The position numbers and the translations under genes were made by a program. Positions 9,425-21,898 of a stretch of DNA of 43,791 nt are shown piece by piece (within the stretch, counting starts at the first letter, position 1; each line of letters starts with the position of its first letter). The notes beneath the pieces are model-generated. The model saw only the letters and a program-made list of their open reading frames with translations. It had not been told where the DNA came from and ran no database searches. The DNA is from Lingula anatina (lineage: Eukaryota; Brachiopoda; Lingulata; Lingulida; Lingulidae), in assembly GCF_001039355.2 (NCBI RefSeq), contig NW_019775658.1:672132-715922 (forward strand), read 5' to 3'.

Positions 9425-12400
9425 CCAAAAAAGGTGACCAGCACTACTGTGTCTTTGTTGAGAAAGTTTTAAATATTAGCATTTAAAGGGTGAGGCACCT
9501 TTAAACAATACTTAGCAACCCAAAACTCAAGCACTACAACAGGTATCACATGTGCAAATATTTGTCATAATGTAAAATTAATGCAGCTTTCCATGAATTT
9601 CGGGAAACATGACTGAAAAACTTTTTTTGCCTGAAATTTAGAAAAAATCCTCCATTATTGAAATTAAAAATAATAATGATGGGGTCATGCCCATCTTTAA
9701 ACTTGATTAGCATTTTAGGACATTGAATAATACCTGTGAGTTTGAAGCAAAATGTTTACATGTTGCTTCAATCTGAGTTATTGTGTTAACAAGATTTGTG
9801 CACAGCTCTGGTCACGTGGACAGACTTGGATGATAAAATAAACACTTCTGATTTGGTGAGATAGGTATTAACAAATGCTCATTCATTATTCTCTCTACAT
9901 CAGCTTGTTTGGGAAATTTAAAAAAATGCCAGATAATGTGTTTTTCAAATTGAATTGCATTATAGTTTGAGTTAAACATTCAAAGATTGCGATGTTAAGT
10001 AATTTAAAATCTGCTCTGAAGTTGTGGAAAGGTAGACAAGCATCATTCTCCTCTGCCTCTCCCCAATAAACCTGCCTGGTCACCGTGATTCCTATGCCAG
10101 ATATACATCTAGCATTGTAGCAGGTAGGGAGAGATATTAAGCTGATCCCCGCCAGCCACTGGGGGAAAGGAATGTTGTATGGGGACAGAGCAGCAAGCCC
10201 AATGACTGTAGTGCATTCACTGTGGATTTACTACTGAAAGGTTAGGAGATCTCCATCTAACAGGTGAGTGAAGTTTGATGATTGTTATGCTAACTCTCAA
10301 GGTTAATATTATTTTTCCCCACTCTGTTATATATTGGCTTTGTAAAAACAAATCGCTGCTTGGTCGTAAAACTGTTTTACTGCCCAGGGGCACTATTCTG
10401 CACATATACTGCAAAATACGCACTGCATCAGCTTATGCTTACAAAATCAACTTATGAAGCTAGAGAAGCAATTATGGCATGTAGAGTCCATGCAAATTGC
10501 TCAATGAAATTATCTCTTTGTGGTGGCATATTTTGAAATATTTCAGAACTTTGGATTCTTTCTTGTTCTGCCAGAGTGGTGTCGAGTGATACAGTACCTG
10601 TCATTGAACTACACCCAACTGTTATAATTTTTGTTTAAAAAACCTAAAATTACAGGCGATGCTTCAAATAAACTAAACAAATGATATGCTACATACAAAA
10701 ACAAGAGTGTCATACTAACTCAAAACAATTTGAAATATTTTTTAGTATGGGACACAAACAATGAACTCTTTGCCAATGTATTAAAAGTTGTCCAGGGTCA
10801 CTTTCATAAAAGAAAAGGTGAACATACATTAGAGCTGAACGCCCATAAAAACTGTACTCTAAGCACTACACAAGGCAGCAAATATATACCCGATTTGTGT
10901 AGGGCCCCAAAGGTAACAAGTTCAGAATTAAAGAAAGAAAGCTAAAAACAACAACATAAAAGATGGATTTCCATGTATAAGGCAGTATACAAGAAGTTAC
11001 AGAACAGAAATGTTGCATGAAAACAGGCTTTTTAATTTGTTCTGCATATACCTAAGACTAGCATGCATGTAAATATCCAATGTAATTATGTCTTGACCCA
11101 GGTTCATCTTCTTAACGTAAACATTAGCACAGGTGTTGTCATTTGACAGGTGAGCTGAGAAGGTGGGTCTGTCCTTAAGTCCTACTAAACCTGTGAATCA
11201 ATTGTTTTTAAGTAGGATTGTAATGCGAGACATGTACAGTTGTTTGTGACAAAATAGAAAATGTACATACGTACCTTGCTTGGGACTGGTTTTTTGACAA
11301 CAGGCCAGTATTGTTAGATGAAAATAATGGTCTTGTCGAAAACCAGTTTTAAATGCCAAATATTTGACATTATTGTATTCCTCTGTACATGGTCAACTTT
11401 GGCATTCTGCTTCTGTAATTTTAACTTAAATATATATGCTACCTTTTTGCATTAAAAAAAAAGAAATATTTATGAATGCGATCAGGGCTTTAAAAGTAAA
11501 TTCAATAGTCCTATATAATGTTATACCTGAGGTAGGGTAGACTGAAGAGGGTAGGGTGTTTGCTGGGATGCCTATTCATAAAAGTGATGCACACTGTCTG
11601 TTTCACATCTCACACAATCATGTGCGTGACTTATTTTAAATTTTTCTTCCATTCTGTTAATTAACATGGGGTGTTTTGCTTACCCACCAAAACCAAGAAC
11701 TGAAATCTCAACACACGTAGATTAAGGACAAATCTTTATTGGAATTATTGGCATTAATTGGTAGCCAAAACATTTGCTTACAAATCCTGATATCTATTTA
11801 AGGGAAATATTCTGTCACAGTGCAGTAATTTTAACTGATACCATGAGTACTTGACATGTTCTGGGTGAGAAAGTTTAAAAGAATCATTGACTGTGATCAC
11901 AGAAAGTCCCTACATTTTATCTAGCCAGCTCATCTTCATATTGTGGTGTCTTCTAAGACATTCCAGTCAACACACAAAAGGACCACCTGTTAGCTAGAAT
12001 CTATGTCTTATGTGTCTTAATCTTCATTCTTGTACACGATTTTGAAGAATGTGATGCGAGAAGAATTATTTCCGTAACCACAGGCAAAGGTCTCTGATCT
12101 TAGCTAGGAGAAATTGATGGTGTGATGTTTGAATAGATTAGCAGTTTGTAAACTGGTAATTTTACATGTCACTGGAATATTTTGCTCTGTGCCAAAAGGT
12201 ATGTTGTGCAGAATATTATTTCTTTAATCATTAAATCCATTAAAATCAAACTTGTACATTTTGTTATAAGTTGAATTGAAATATTGCAGTTTTTTGGATT
12301 TGTTCTGGAAAAAATTTCTTCATGAGTAAGTGATGAAAATTTACCTATAAACTATGAAATAAAAAAAAGTTTGTGCACAACTTCAGCCATAACAATAGAT

Positions 12401-13794
12401 ATATATATACATATATTGAGACCTATATACTAAGATTATAGTGTAAGAAAGGGAGATACTTAATACCCTCTACCAGGGCGACTGATAGATTTTTACAGAT
12501 ATTCACAGATATGTCTCTAGCTAGATAGATGGTCATTTTGGACTTCAGCCATTCAAGGTCTAATTTCTGCAGACACATGCTTCATTTGTTCCTTAAATCA
12601 AAAAAATAATTTTTGGGGGCTATTTTTGAATGTATACTTAGCATTATGATGTGCATTACAGTGATCCAGGGTGACTTGCAAACAAGGATTCTCAGCTTTT
12701 AATAGTGATATTGCATTTATGTAACCGGCAAATTTATGTTAAACAAAAATGTCTAGACGTGATATGTAACCCGAATTATGAATAAGTTACATCTGAATGT
12801 CCACCCCAAGTGTGCTACTGCATGTACAGTGTTCAAGTTACAGAATATATACGTATATATTGTATGTTTTTTAAAGCTATTCACATGTGGTACACAACAT
12901 TAAATAAAGTTTATTTTTCTTTTAAAATATATAACATTCAAAGTATTAGTTTATTTTGTATAAAAAATTATTTGTCATATATCATGTAAAGTTTTGCTCT
13001 CCTGTATAGGATATTATGTGGCATCTTGCTGTATATATATATATACATTGTACATGTACATAGAGGGATGGGATAAGAATTGCCATTTACATACATTTTA
13101 TTTCCTCAGTGACATGTCTTTGTAGATTTAGGCAATGTCACATAATGAATACACAGTAATGGATAGGTGGTTAAATGAACTAATGGCATGTTATGAGGAA
13201 TACTCCCTACTGTGTGTAACATGAACATACTAGTAAGCTTGTGTCCCCTCCAGTAGGGCAATATGGTGGATCCTTAAAATGTCCCCTTCCTACCCCTCGT
13301 ATCATCCCACAACAACCCCCACCCCCACCCACCCCCAAAAAATTAAACCAAAAAAATGAGATAAACCTGAAAGTATTCCATTTCTGTAAGCTATATTAAT
13401 TGTTACACAATGTTCTTTTTTTTTTGTGATTGTACAAAAAATCTTTGTCTCCCTTCCCTTTCCTAAACAACATGGATCCACCAGTTTAAGGCACAATGGA
13501 TAGTAACTTACTGATTTAATTCTCCATTTAGTCAAAGCGAGTTCTAGCTGTTTTATGTATTTATGGCTCAGCATGGTTTGATTTAGTTCAACTTTTCAAC
13601 TGTCTCACAACATAATTTTGAAGAGAAGTGTATGCAGGTTATAATGTGCAAATACTGCAACTGATGCAGGTATATTAAAACAGGGTGGTTAAAAAAATGC
13701 AGATGTTTTCACTAATGTAATCTGGCTAACTTTTTATGCATTATTTTGCCAACATGATATATTGATGTATTACTCATAAATTTGCTTTTTACAG
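9425..13794. other. intergenic region and probable 5' intron of the PLD gene
   Basis: No recognisable coding exon. Short open frames do not look like proteins. It holds an 8-base-arm inverted repeat (TTTAAAGG/CCTTTAAA, 9482-9505), a TATA microsatellite near 13031-13045, C/A-rich sequence at 13313-13345 and many A/T runs. The PLD coding exon is preceded by a good 3' splice site (ttgctttttacag, ending at 13794), so some of this region must be a 5'-UTR intron. A candidate upstream non-coding exon ending at 10263 is listed separately. Confidence 0.6.
10084..10263 (+). other. PLD1: candidate non-coding first exon of the PLD gene
   Basis: This stretch is richer in G+C than its surroundings and ends in a strong 5' splice site, ACAG followed by GTGAGTG at 10264. 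It lies upstream on the same strand as the PLD gene, whose first coding exon has an acceptor immediately before it. The left edge is a guess, no core promoter was identified, and the implied intron would be 3.5 kb. Tentative. Confidence 0.3.
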
Positions 13795-13817
13795 AGGACT
13801 TCATATTGTTTTGAGCC

Positions 13818-16800
13818 ATGGCCGAGGAGGACACAGATGATATAGACTTCCTGCACCAGCTGATAGTCCCTGAACCAGTCCAGCTACCGTCTTCCCCTGT
13901 CAGTACGCCACTGCCACAGCCTGTACTCAGGGAGTGTGTAGACATACTACCAGGGGGTGTGCAGCAAGAAGAGCTGGTGTCTGAGTATGAGGGGTATAGT
14001 GATGGTTTACCAGAATCTTATGCTGATTTTTGGGAGGGGGATTCTAAGGATGGTAAGTCGGCGAGGTGTTATAAAGTTCCCTATGTTGATACCATGCTAC
14101 ATATAAGAATGAAAAAGCCTAGCTTTGAGTTTGAATGAATAATTATGTTTCCTAACTTAAATTTCTGTGACAAGATTTTAATATTTTTTGTTTCTTAAAT
14201 TTTGCTACATCGACCATTTTGCAGTTGTCTTTAATCAGACAGTTTTTCATACATTCACTACTTGCATAAGCCATTCTAACTTAGTCTTCTAAAAAGTAAT
14301 CACTCTCTCCTATTTTCCAGTGCCCCCTTACATCCCTTTCTCTTCGATTGCAATCCCCACACAGCCTCCCATGGTGTATGTCCCAGGGCAGAGGGTGACA
14401 GTAATCATCACCAACTCTGAACACATTCCCAGGGGAAATATCCTCAGCCCTTACCTGTGAGTATTGTTACCTGTGAGTACTGTTATCTATGAGTACTGTT
14501 ACCTGTGAGCACTGTTACCTGTGAGTGCTGTTACCTGTGAGTGTGTGGTCCTGTTTCCACTTAATTTGGGTTGACCAAACTTAGTATGACCCACTAAGTG
14601 TAAGTGACCACATGTACGTATTCCCTCATCAGCCCTTACCTGTGAGTACCATCACCTGTTAGTCAGAGTTTATGGTCTTGTTTCCACTAGATTTGGGTTA
14701 GTCTATCTTGGGAAAATCCATCTTAGTCTGATTACAATGTATCAACCCTGAACACATTTCCAGAAAGAACATTCACAACCCTTACACAATGAGTGCAGTA
14801 ACAGGTGAGGTATGGATCGATATGGTCAGAGGCCTATCTAGGATACCAATTTATGGCAGGTGGGGTGCAGTCCCATGGGGGGGGGGCACCTACAGTTATC
14901 TTTAATATATGGTTAATGAAAAGATTACTCACCTTAACTTGTATTTTCAGGCTAATATTATATGATTAAGTTACAATTGTATTTCTCTTACTGAAGGTAC
15001 ACCCTAAAGGTCACACATGCCAATCATGAATGGGAGATAAAAAGAAGATACCAGGACTTTCAGAAACTTCACAGCAGGTTGCAGCTCTTCAAAGCTAGGC
15101 TCAAACTGCCCAAGGCAAATAATGGGTAACAAATGCAATTTCAAATCCAACATTGTTTTTATCTTAAAGCCCAAATTAAACTTGGTCTACTTTGAGTCAT
15201 AATTAATCAGTGCACGATGGTTTCCTTAAAGAAAATATCAAAATATCTGTTGTTTAAGAACAATGGGTGTTTTCTTCTTTTTGAAGTAGACCAAAATTCT
15301 CTGTCTCATTATGAACACCAACTTGCATAACTATGCAAGGTCTTTAAATTTATGAAACTTCAGCAAGCTCTATAAACCACATCAAAAATTCATGTTGATA
15401 ACTGTTAGTTTTGGTTATTTTAAGAATCACACCTTAAACCATCAGTGATAATTTTCCATGTTATTTACTCCAGGAATACAGGGCGTGGCCCCACTGTTGT
15501 CCCAGAACTCCCAAGTTTCCCCCACAAACCTGATGCCTTCATGAACAGTGAGCAAAGCAAGGCCAGAATGGTAATAAAATCTGTGTCCTAAAATTTTCTG
15601 ATTGGGGGTTATTCGGACTTTAAGACCTCAGAAAACTACTACTAGTACTAGACTAACAAGCCCAATGATGTTATCTGTACATAACCTAAAATTTATCTAA
15701 GAAAACCACCCAAACCCACACCAATCCAGTTAGACTAGCTGGTATCCATGGAAAAATGTAATTTGGTTTTAATCTACTATTCAGTTGCTTTGGGCATCTC
15801 AGACTGGCAGTCTTCAAGCAGTGGGGAATATATGTATCACATAGATGTGAAGTGAAACGTAATTTATATATTTTTGGAAATTTTTCATCAATTTTTATGC
15901 ACTTTGCATATATTTTGGCATGCTGTATGGGAAGTAATACTGACACTTTAATTACTGTTTCAGATATTATGCAATATTTATATGTATATATATTTAGTTT
16001 GTTGACTGTAACTGTACTTATCCCAGTGTTCTTTTCTCTGTAGGAAGAATTAGAAAATTATCTATTTAATATCCTGAAACATTCTGCATATAGGAACCAT
16101 AAGGCTTTGGTGAGTTTTATCCTCTTTTTTGTTTATTGTCTATTTAGAAGATTTATACTAAATTCTGTGCCATTTCAGTCGATACCATGATTACAATACG
16201 CATTCTATACAATTCCTGTCAATTTATGAAAAAATTGCATAAAAAAAATTCATAATGTATTTTCTCTATACATGTAAGTTAAGTAAGATTCCTGCCTTTT
16301 TCTCGATTGAATTATTTATTCACAGTATTAAATGTATAGCTTTATTAATTCATATAAGTTATACTGAACAAATTAAATGTTCATTTAAGTTGAGGTTTCT
16401 GGAAGTGAGTCGGATGTCATTCGTAGCATGCAGTGGCTCCACCAAGAGGAAGGAAGGGACGGTGGCTAAGAAGGCTGCTGGTCTGTCACAGGGGTTGTTT
16501 GGATCCCAACACTGGGGAGAGAGGTAAGCTCAGAGCCATACTCTGTATTGTGATCTAGAATTCAGTGAAAAGAAATGTGTTTTAATATTTTACTCCAAAT
16601 AGGAATATTTATTTATTTTGTTGGAATCCCATATATCAAAAATGGCTTTGAAATAGAACCATGATTAAATGTATTTGTAAAATAATTAGATCATATGCTC
16701 ATGGACACATTGGCAGAGCTGAAATTTAAACTCATAGTCCAAGTAAATTCATATTTGTAACAAAGCATAAGGTAATGCAATCTACCAAAACACAAAAAGA

Positions 16801-19800
16801 ATTTTTCCCCTATCTCCGAATTCCAGGTGGTTCATAGTGAAAGACAGTTATATAACGTACCTAAGGAAAGATGGTAGTGTTGGAGGGGTGATGCTAATGG
16901 ACCGTGGGTTTCACATCACGCGAGAGGACAACAGCTCTCTTGCCCTGCATGGCCTTAAGATTATCAATCTCTCCAGGTCAGTGAAATAGTTTGAAATAAA
17001 ATTTTCTCGTCAGTCTCTCCAGTTTGGTGAAATAGTTTAAAAAAAAATTTGAATGAGTTTACTGAAATTTTATCAACAGCATGTATATTTATGTGTCCCC
17101 TTTGGAAATATAAAATGCCAGCCATTTTCAGGATGGTTGCTAAAATGTACACACTGATGGTTGACTTTGAGATTTCGTGGAGGAAAGCAAGATTGGTAAT
17201 TTGATAAAATCAAAACATTTTTGTTATTATATTGCCAGGAATCTCAAATTTGAGACATAGAAAATATGCGTATTAATTTTATTTTTTTCATTTTCAGACA
17301 GATGTTGGTAAACTGTGGCACTGGACGCCAGGCTGACCAGTGGGAGGCCAGCATTACTGCTGCTGCTGAGAGCACAGGCAGAGAATTTATCATGATGAAT
17401 AGATTTGACTCTTTTGCTCCAGTGAGAGAGGGGTATGCACAATGGTGAGTAAAGCATAACAGCTAAGCTTGAATGGTTTTGAAAGCTTGTGTATTTGTAC
17501 ACACATTCAAACTCCTTTATAAATAACACAGTCATGTTATTTGAAGTAGAGGTCTATCAGAATCATAAAACATTTGTTTGTACTTTTTGGTATAAATAAA
17601 TCTTGCCAAATATCCTAAGACAAAGTCAAGACTTTTATTGAACAAATACCTAATTTACAACATCTGATATACAATGTTTACATACAACCTATATTGTCCC
17701 CCAGGCTGGTAGATGGCGCTGCCTACATGAGATGTGTGTCCACAGCATTAGACCTGGCCAAGGAGGAGATCTTCATCTGCAGCTGGTGGTAAGCAGCTTT
17801 GAAACATGTTAGAATTTTTAAAAATTACTTTTGAATCTAACCAAATTAGAGAAAAAATAAGGTTCATTTTTCAACACAAAACAGTAGTTCTACTTCATAA
17901 TATTGTCAGGTTTGCTAAAATGTTATAAAGTCAGATTTTATTATTATTATTTTTTTTTAAGGAAATACACACTGTTATTTTCTCCACATGCTCTACTGCA
18001 GGTTGAGCCCTGAAGTGTTTCTAAGACGTCCAATAATGACCCTGGATGACCCACACAGACTGGACCATGTGCTCCTCAGGAAAGCTGTAAGTGAACACAT
18101 AACTTTTTAATTACAGGAGGAACTTAATATATTTGAACAAAGTGAATGTTTGGTTTCCCCACAAAATAATGTTTTAGTTGTAAGCTAGTTCACTGTATCG
18201 TTTCACCTTCAAGTTAACTGTTCATGGTAGTCCTATGCTTTCACTTTAACAGTTCATAGTATTCATGCTTGCACTATTACAGTTCATTGTGTTCAATATT
18301 TTTACCTTACAATTTATGGTCCTAAAATTTTATGCTTTGCAGTGTTTTTTACTTCATGGTATTTATGTTTTAACATTGAATAGTCCATGGTGCTCACAGT
18401 TTCTCTTTCATGTTCAGGAAGAAGGAGTGAGGGTGTACATTCTGCTATACAAGGAAGATGAACAGTTCTGCTCTGGTATCAACAGCTTTTATGTCAAACA
18501 GAGTTTACTCCGGACACAAACAGACAATATAAAGGTAGATCGCTGCTATCTGAAGTTATCATCAGAATACATGATTTGAAGAGATGGGATGACATTTGTT
18601 CTATATTTTGATTGCAAATGTGACAGTTGTGCTATTAAAAGCAGTGTTGTTCAGATAGAGAGAAAATGAGATCTCTAGAAATCTTGGGAGCATTCCTGAG
18701 AGTGGTAAAAATTAAAGTGAAAGAAGCCAACCAGCTCATTCCCTTCTTCTTTTTAAAATTAGACTACATTGAATTTCATGCAGTCAACTATAATCGCTTG
18801 AATTTAGTCTGTTCCTTTTGTGTGTTTACCCTTTTTTTTTGGTATATTGAATTATTCTGAATACACTCAAGTTCACTGAAAGTCAGTTATATTCATTTTA
18901 TCTTTTGAAGTCATGTTACTGCACTATATCGTATCTATAAATATAAAAAGCCACATTGATGTCATCCAGATCCTGAGAGTGAGTGACCAGGACAGTTATC
19001 TGTGGACCCACCATGAAAAGTTGGTGGTAGTTGACCAGAGGATAGCCTTCCTGGGAGGGATGGACCTCTGCTTTGGACGCTGGGATGACAAGTTGCACAG
19101 GTTAATGCCTACACTAAATTTGATGACTATAACAGTATTATGTGTTATTTATTTCAAGTTATATCAGTTTGATTTTTAAAGGTGAATGTTGGACAATAAT
19201 AATGATTTAAATATTGTCAATTAACAACATCTGCCACACATACAGTTGTTTCTTTATGATCACAATATTATCTCCATTTGTTAGGTTATACCATGGTATA
19301 TGTCACACCACTCCATACCATGTAATTTTATATAATGATATTATAACCCATATTATATAATATTGAATATATTTATATTTCCTTAGGCTGACAGACCCTG
19401 GTAGCACAGTTCTGGCCAGAGCACTAAACTCCCCCTCCAGGTTTATGGCAGACAGTGGAGCCATGGACCTCATAGAGGTACTGAAGAACAAAGAGAATGA
19501 AGGGGACAAGAAAATGGAGGGAGAGGGGACACAGGGTGACAAAGTGGATGTACAAATGGAACATGTAGGTCTATGTGTTCTCTCTTTTTAAGTTGATATA
19601 TATATCTTAGGGATTTGTATTTTTAGTGATGAAATGCAAGTTAGGTTCATGTGTAGTTTTCTTGCTTTCATGAATTTTTAATTGGAATTTGCTGTAACAA
19701 TTTGTCTTAATTTCCAGTGATCAAATGCAGGATTGTTTCATGCAGTTTTCTGTCTTAAGGTTAATAATTTTAGTTGATATTAATCATAGTAATTTGTATT

Positions 19801-21861
19801 TACAGTGATGGAATAGAAAATTGGTTCCTAAGCATTTTTCTTGCTTTTATGAATTGATTATAGTCATGATTTTGTGTTTTTCTTTATTAGACTGGAGTTG
19901 AAGAGGAAGAACAGGAAAGGCATGGAGATGTCGACTCCTCAGATTCTGGCAATGCTTCCCCAGATTCTAATAAAAGGAGTGATAATGAAGCCAGCCAACA
20001 AAGTTACAGCAGAAATGAAAATGAGCAAGAAAATGGAAGTAGCTCAAGTCAGCAAAATGACAGTGAGGTTAATGATGATAAAGATTCAGAAGAAACCCCA
20101 AATAGTTCACAAACAAACAACAGAAATGACCAAGAACCCTCAAACGATGCAGGAAACGGAGTATCCAAACAATCAGATGAGAAAAATAAAAAATGTAAGT
20201 TAAGTAAAGACAAAACAGATGCAGCTAAACAAACTGAAAATGGTAAACCCAAGAAGTCAGCCAGCAGCAAACATAGTTGTACGAACTCAACCGCTGAAAG
20301 TGATCACCAACAGCTCCCTCTGGTGGAGGAGTTGCCAAACATGAAGTTGACGATGCTGGGGCTGTCAGCAGATGGAATCTTACATAACAAGGCAGCTAAA
20401 CAGAACACAGTAAGTTTATCTTTACATATGGATATGTATCAAAGATGATGCCATTCCTCAGATGAAGAAAATACAAGTGAAAAGCTTTTCTTGCTGTGCA
20501 CTTAAGATACATCAGGAGACCACTTGTGGTTGAAGTATTGTTTATTTTATTATTAATTAAAATATAGGGTTTAGGGACACAACTTTGAAGGGGACATCAC
20601 TGAGATTTTTTATCAACTGAGATTTTTTTATCAACCTTATAGCAATTGTAATTTCTATTTATTAATTAAAATTGATTCAATTAAGATATAAATGGCATTG
20701 ACCTGTTTTTAAGCAGATTTTATGATACATGTAAGTTGTCTAAAAAGTGGTTGTCAGGTGTCAAGACTCAGGTACTATTTTAGTGCTAATGCCATAGGGC
20801 TTTTTTCATGGAGCCATTCCAGGGTCAAATATATTTACCCCTCTTATTCTAGGACAGTAAAGTATCAGATAAGAACAAGCTTCTGTACCAGGATCTGAAG
20901 GATGAAGACAGTGAGCTGAGAGAGTCTGTCTCACAGGGAAAGAGATACAGCGCAGGCTACGATACCAATTGTCCCAGCTACGAGATTACAGGGAAATGCT
21001 GGGTGGGGAAAGATTATGCCAATTTTGTCATTAAAGACTGGACAGAATTAGAGCAACCATTCATAGGTAAGCTGTCTCAGTGTTAGCTGTGTTTTAAATT
21101 GTTCTGGCATTGCATGAGATTTGAAGATAATTGAGGAGAAATAGACTTCTTAATTCTGACAAATAATTATAGTGTTTTTCATATGCACTTCTCTACATTT
21201 TTACAGGTTGTAGGAGGTGATAAGGAACTGAAAATTGTAAAGTGCAGGCTGCATATTACAAACCCCAGTAACTTGGGACACAATAATTGAATAATCAATC
21301 AACAGTAAGGTCAACAATACAGACATGTGAAAGAATATGGTAAGGTTGTTGTAAAACAATAAATCAATTAAAATATGTCTCAGTCACAATTGCGTATGTT
21401 CCAGACACAGTAGACCGCCTGACAGTCCCCCGCATCCCATGGCATGATGTTGGCTGTGTGGTGTATGGGAAAGCAGCAAGAGACACAGCCAGGCATTTTA
21501 TACAGAGGTGGAATCATGCAAAGGTGGGGGTGCTAAGACCACTTTTTACTTTCTTTGGTTTTGAATGTAATCATTTTCTTAAACTGGAGTTGAATCTTTT
21601 AATTCTTTGTAAGCTGTATATGTTTTCCTTCAGTTATAATAAAGTGCACATTTTGAAGGTGTAATATATTGTCAAGTGCACCAACTAAAGCTTTCTATTT
21701 GTTTATATGGTATATTTTATTGACTGTTTATGTTTCAGTATCTCAGATGCAAACAGAACCCTGTCTACCCCTATTTGGTCCCTAAATCATATGACTGGGT
21801 GCCCATACCTGAGCAACTAAAAGCTACATCTCTGTCCTGCAAATGTCAGGTAAATATGTTA

Positions 21862-21898
<37 letters not shown>

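Larger units (their letters stand above)
14321..15570 (+). other. PX-domain exons of the PLD gene
   Basis: Exons 2-4 encode roughly residues 79-199. The core [20 protein letters not shown] aligns well by eye with the PX domain of PLD1/2 (basic RR-Y around the phosphoinositide-contacting strand, then a helix with FQKLHSRL). PX domains bind phosphoinositides and bring PLD to endosomal and plasma membranes. Introns lie at 14457-14996 and 15126-15473; the first contains a splice-donor-derived minisatellite. Confidence 0.85.

Noticed and set aside
9205-9486. Open frame containing a Pro run and the N
   Set aside because: It is produced by the C tract and the duplicated segment; not a gene.
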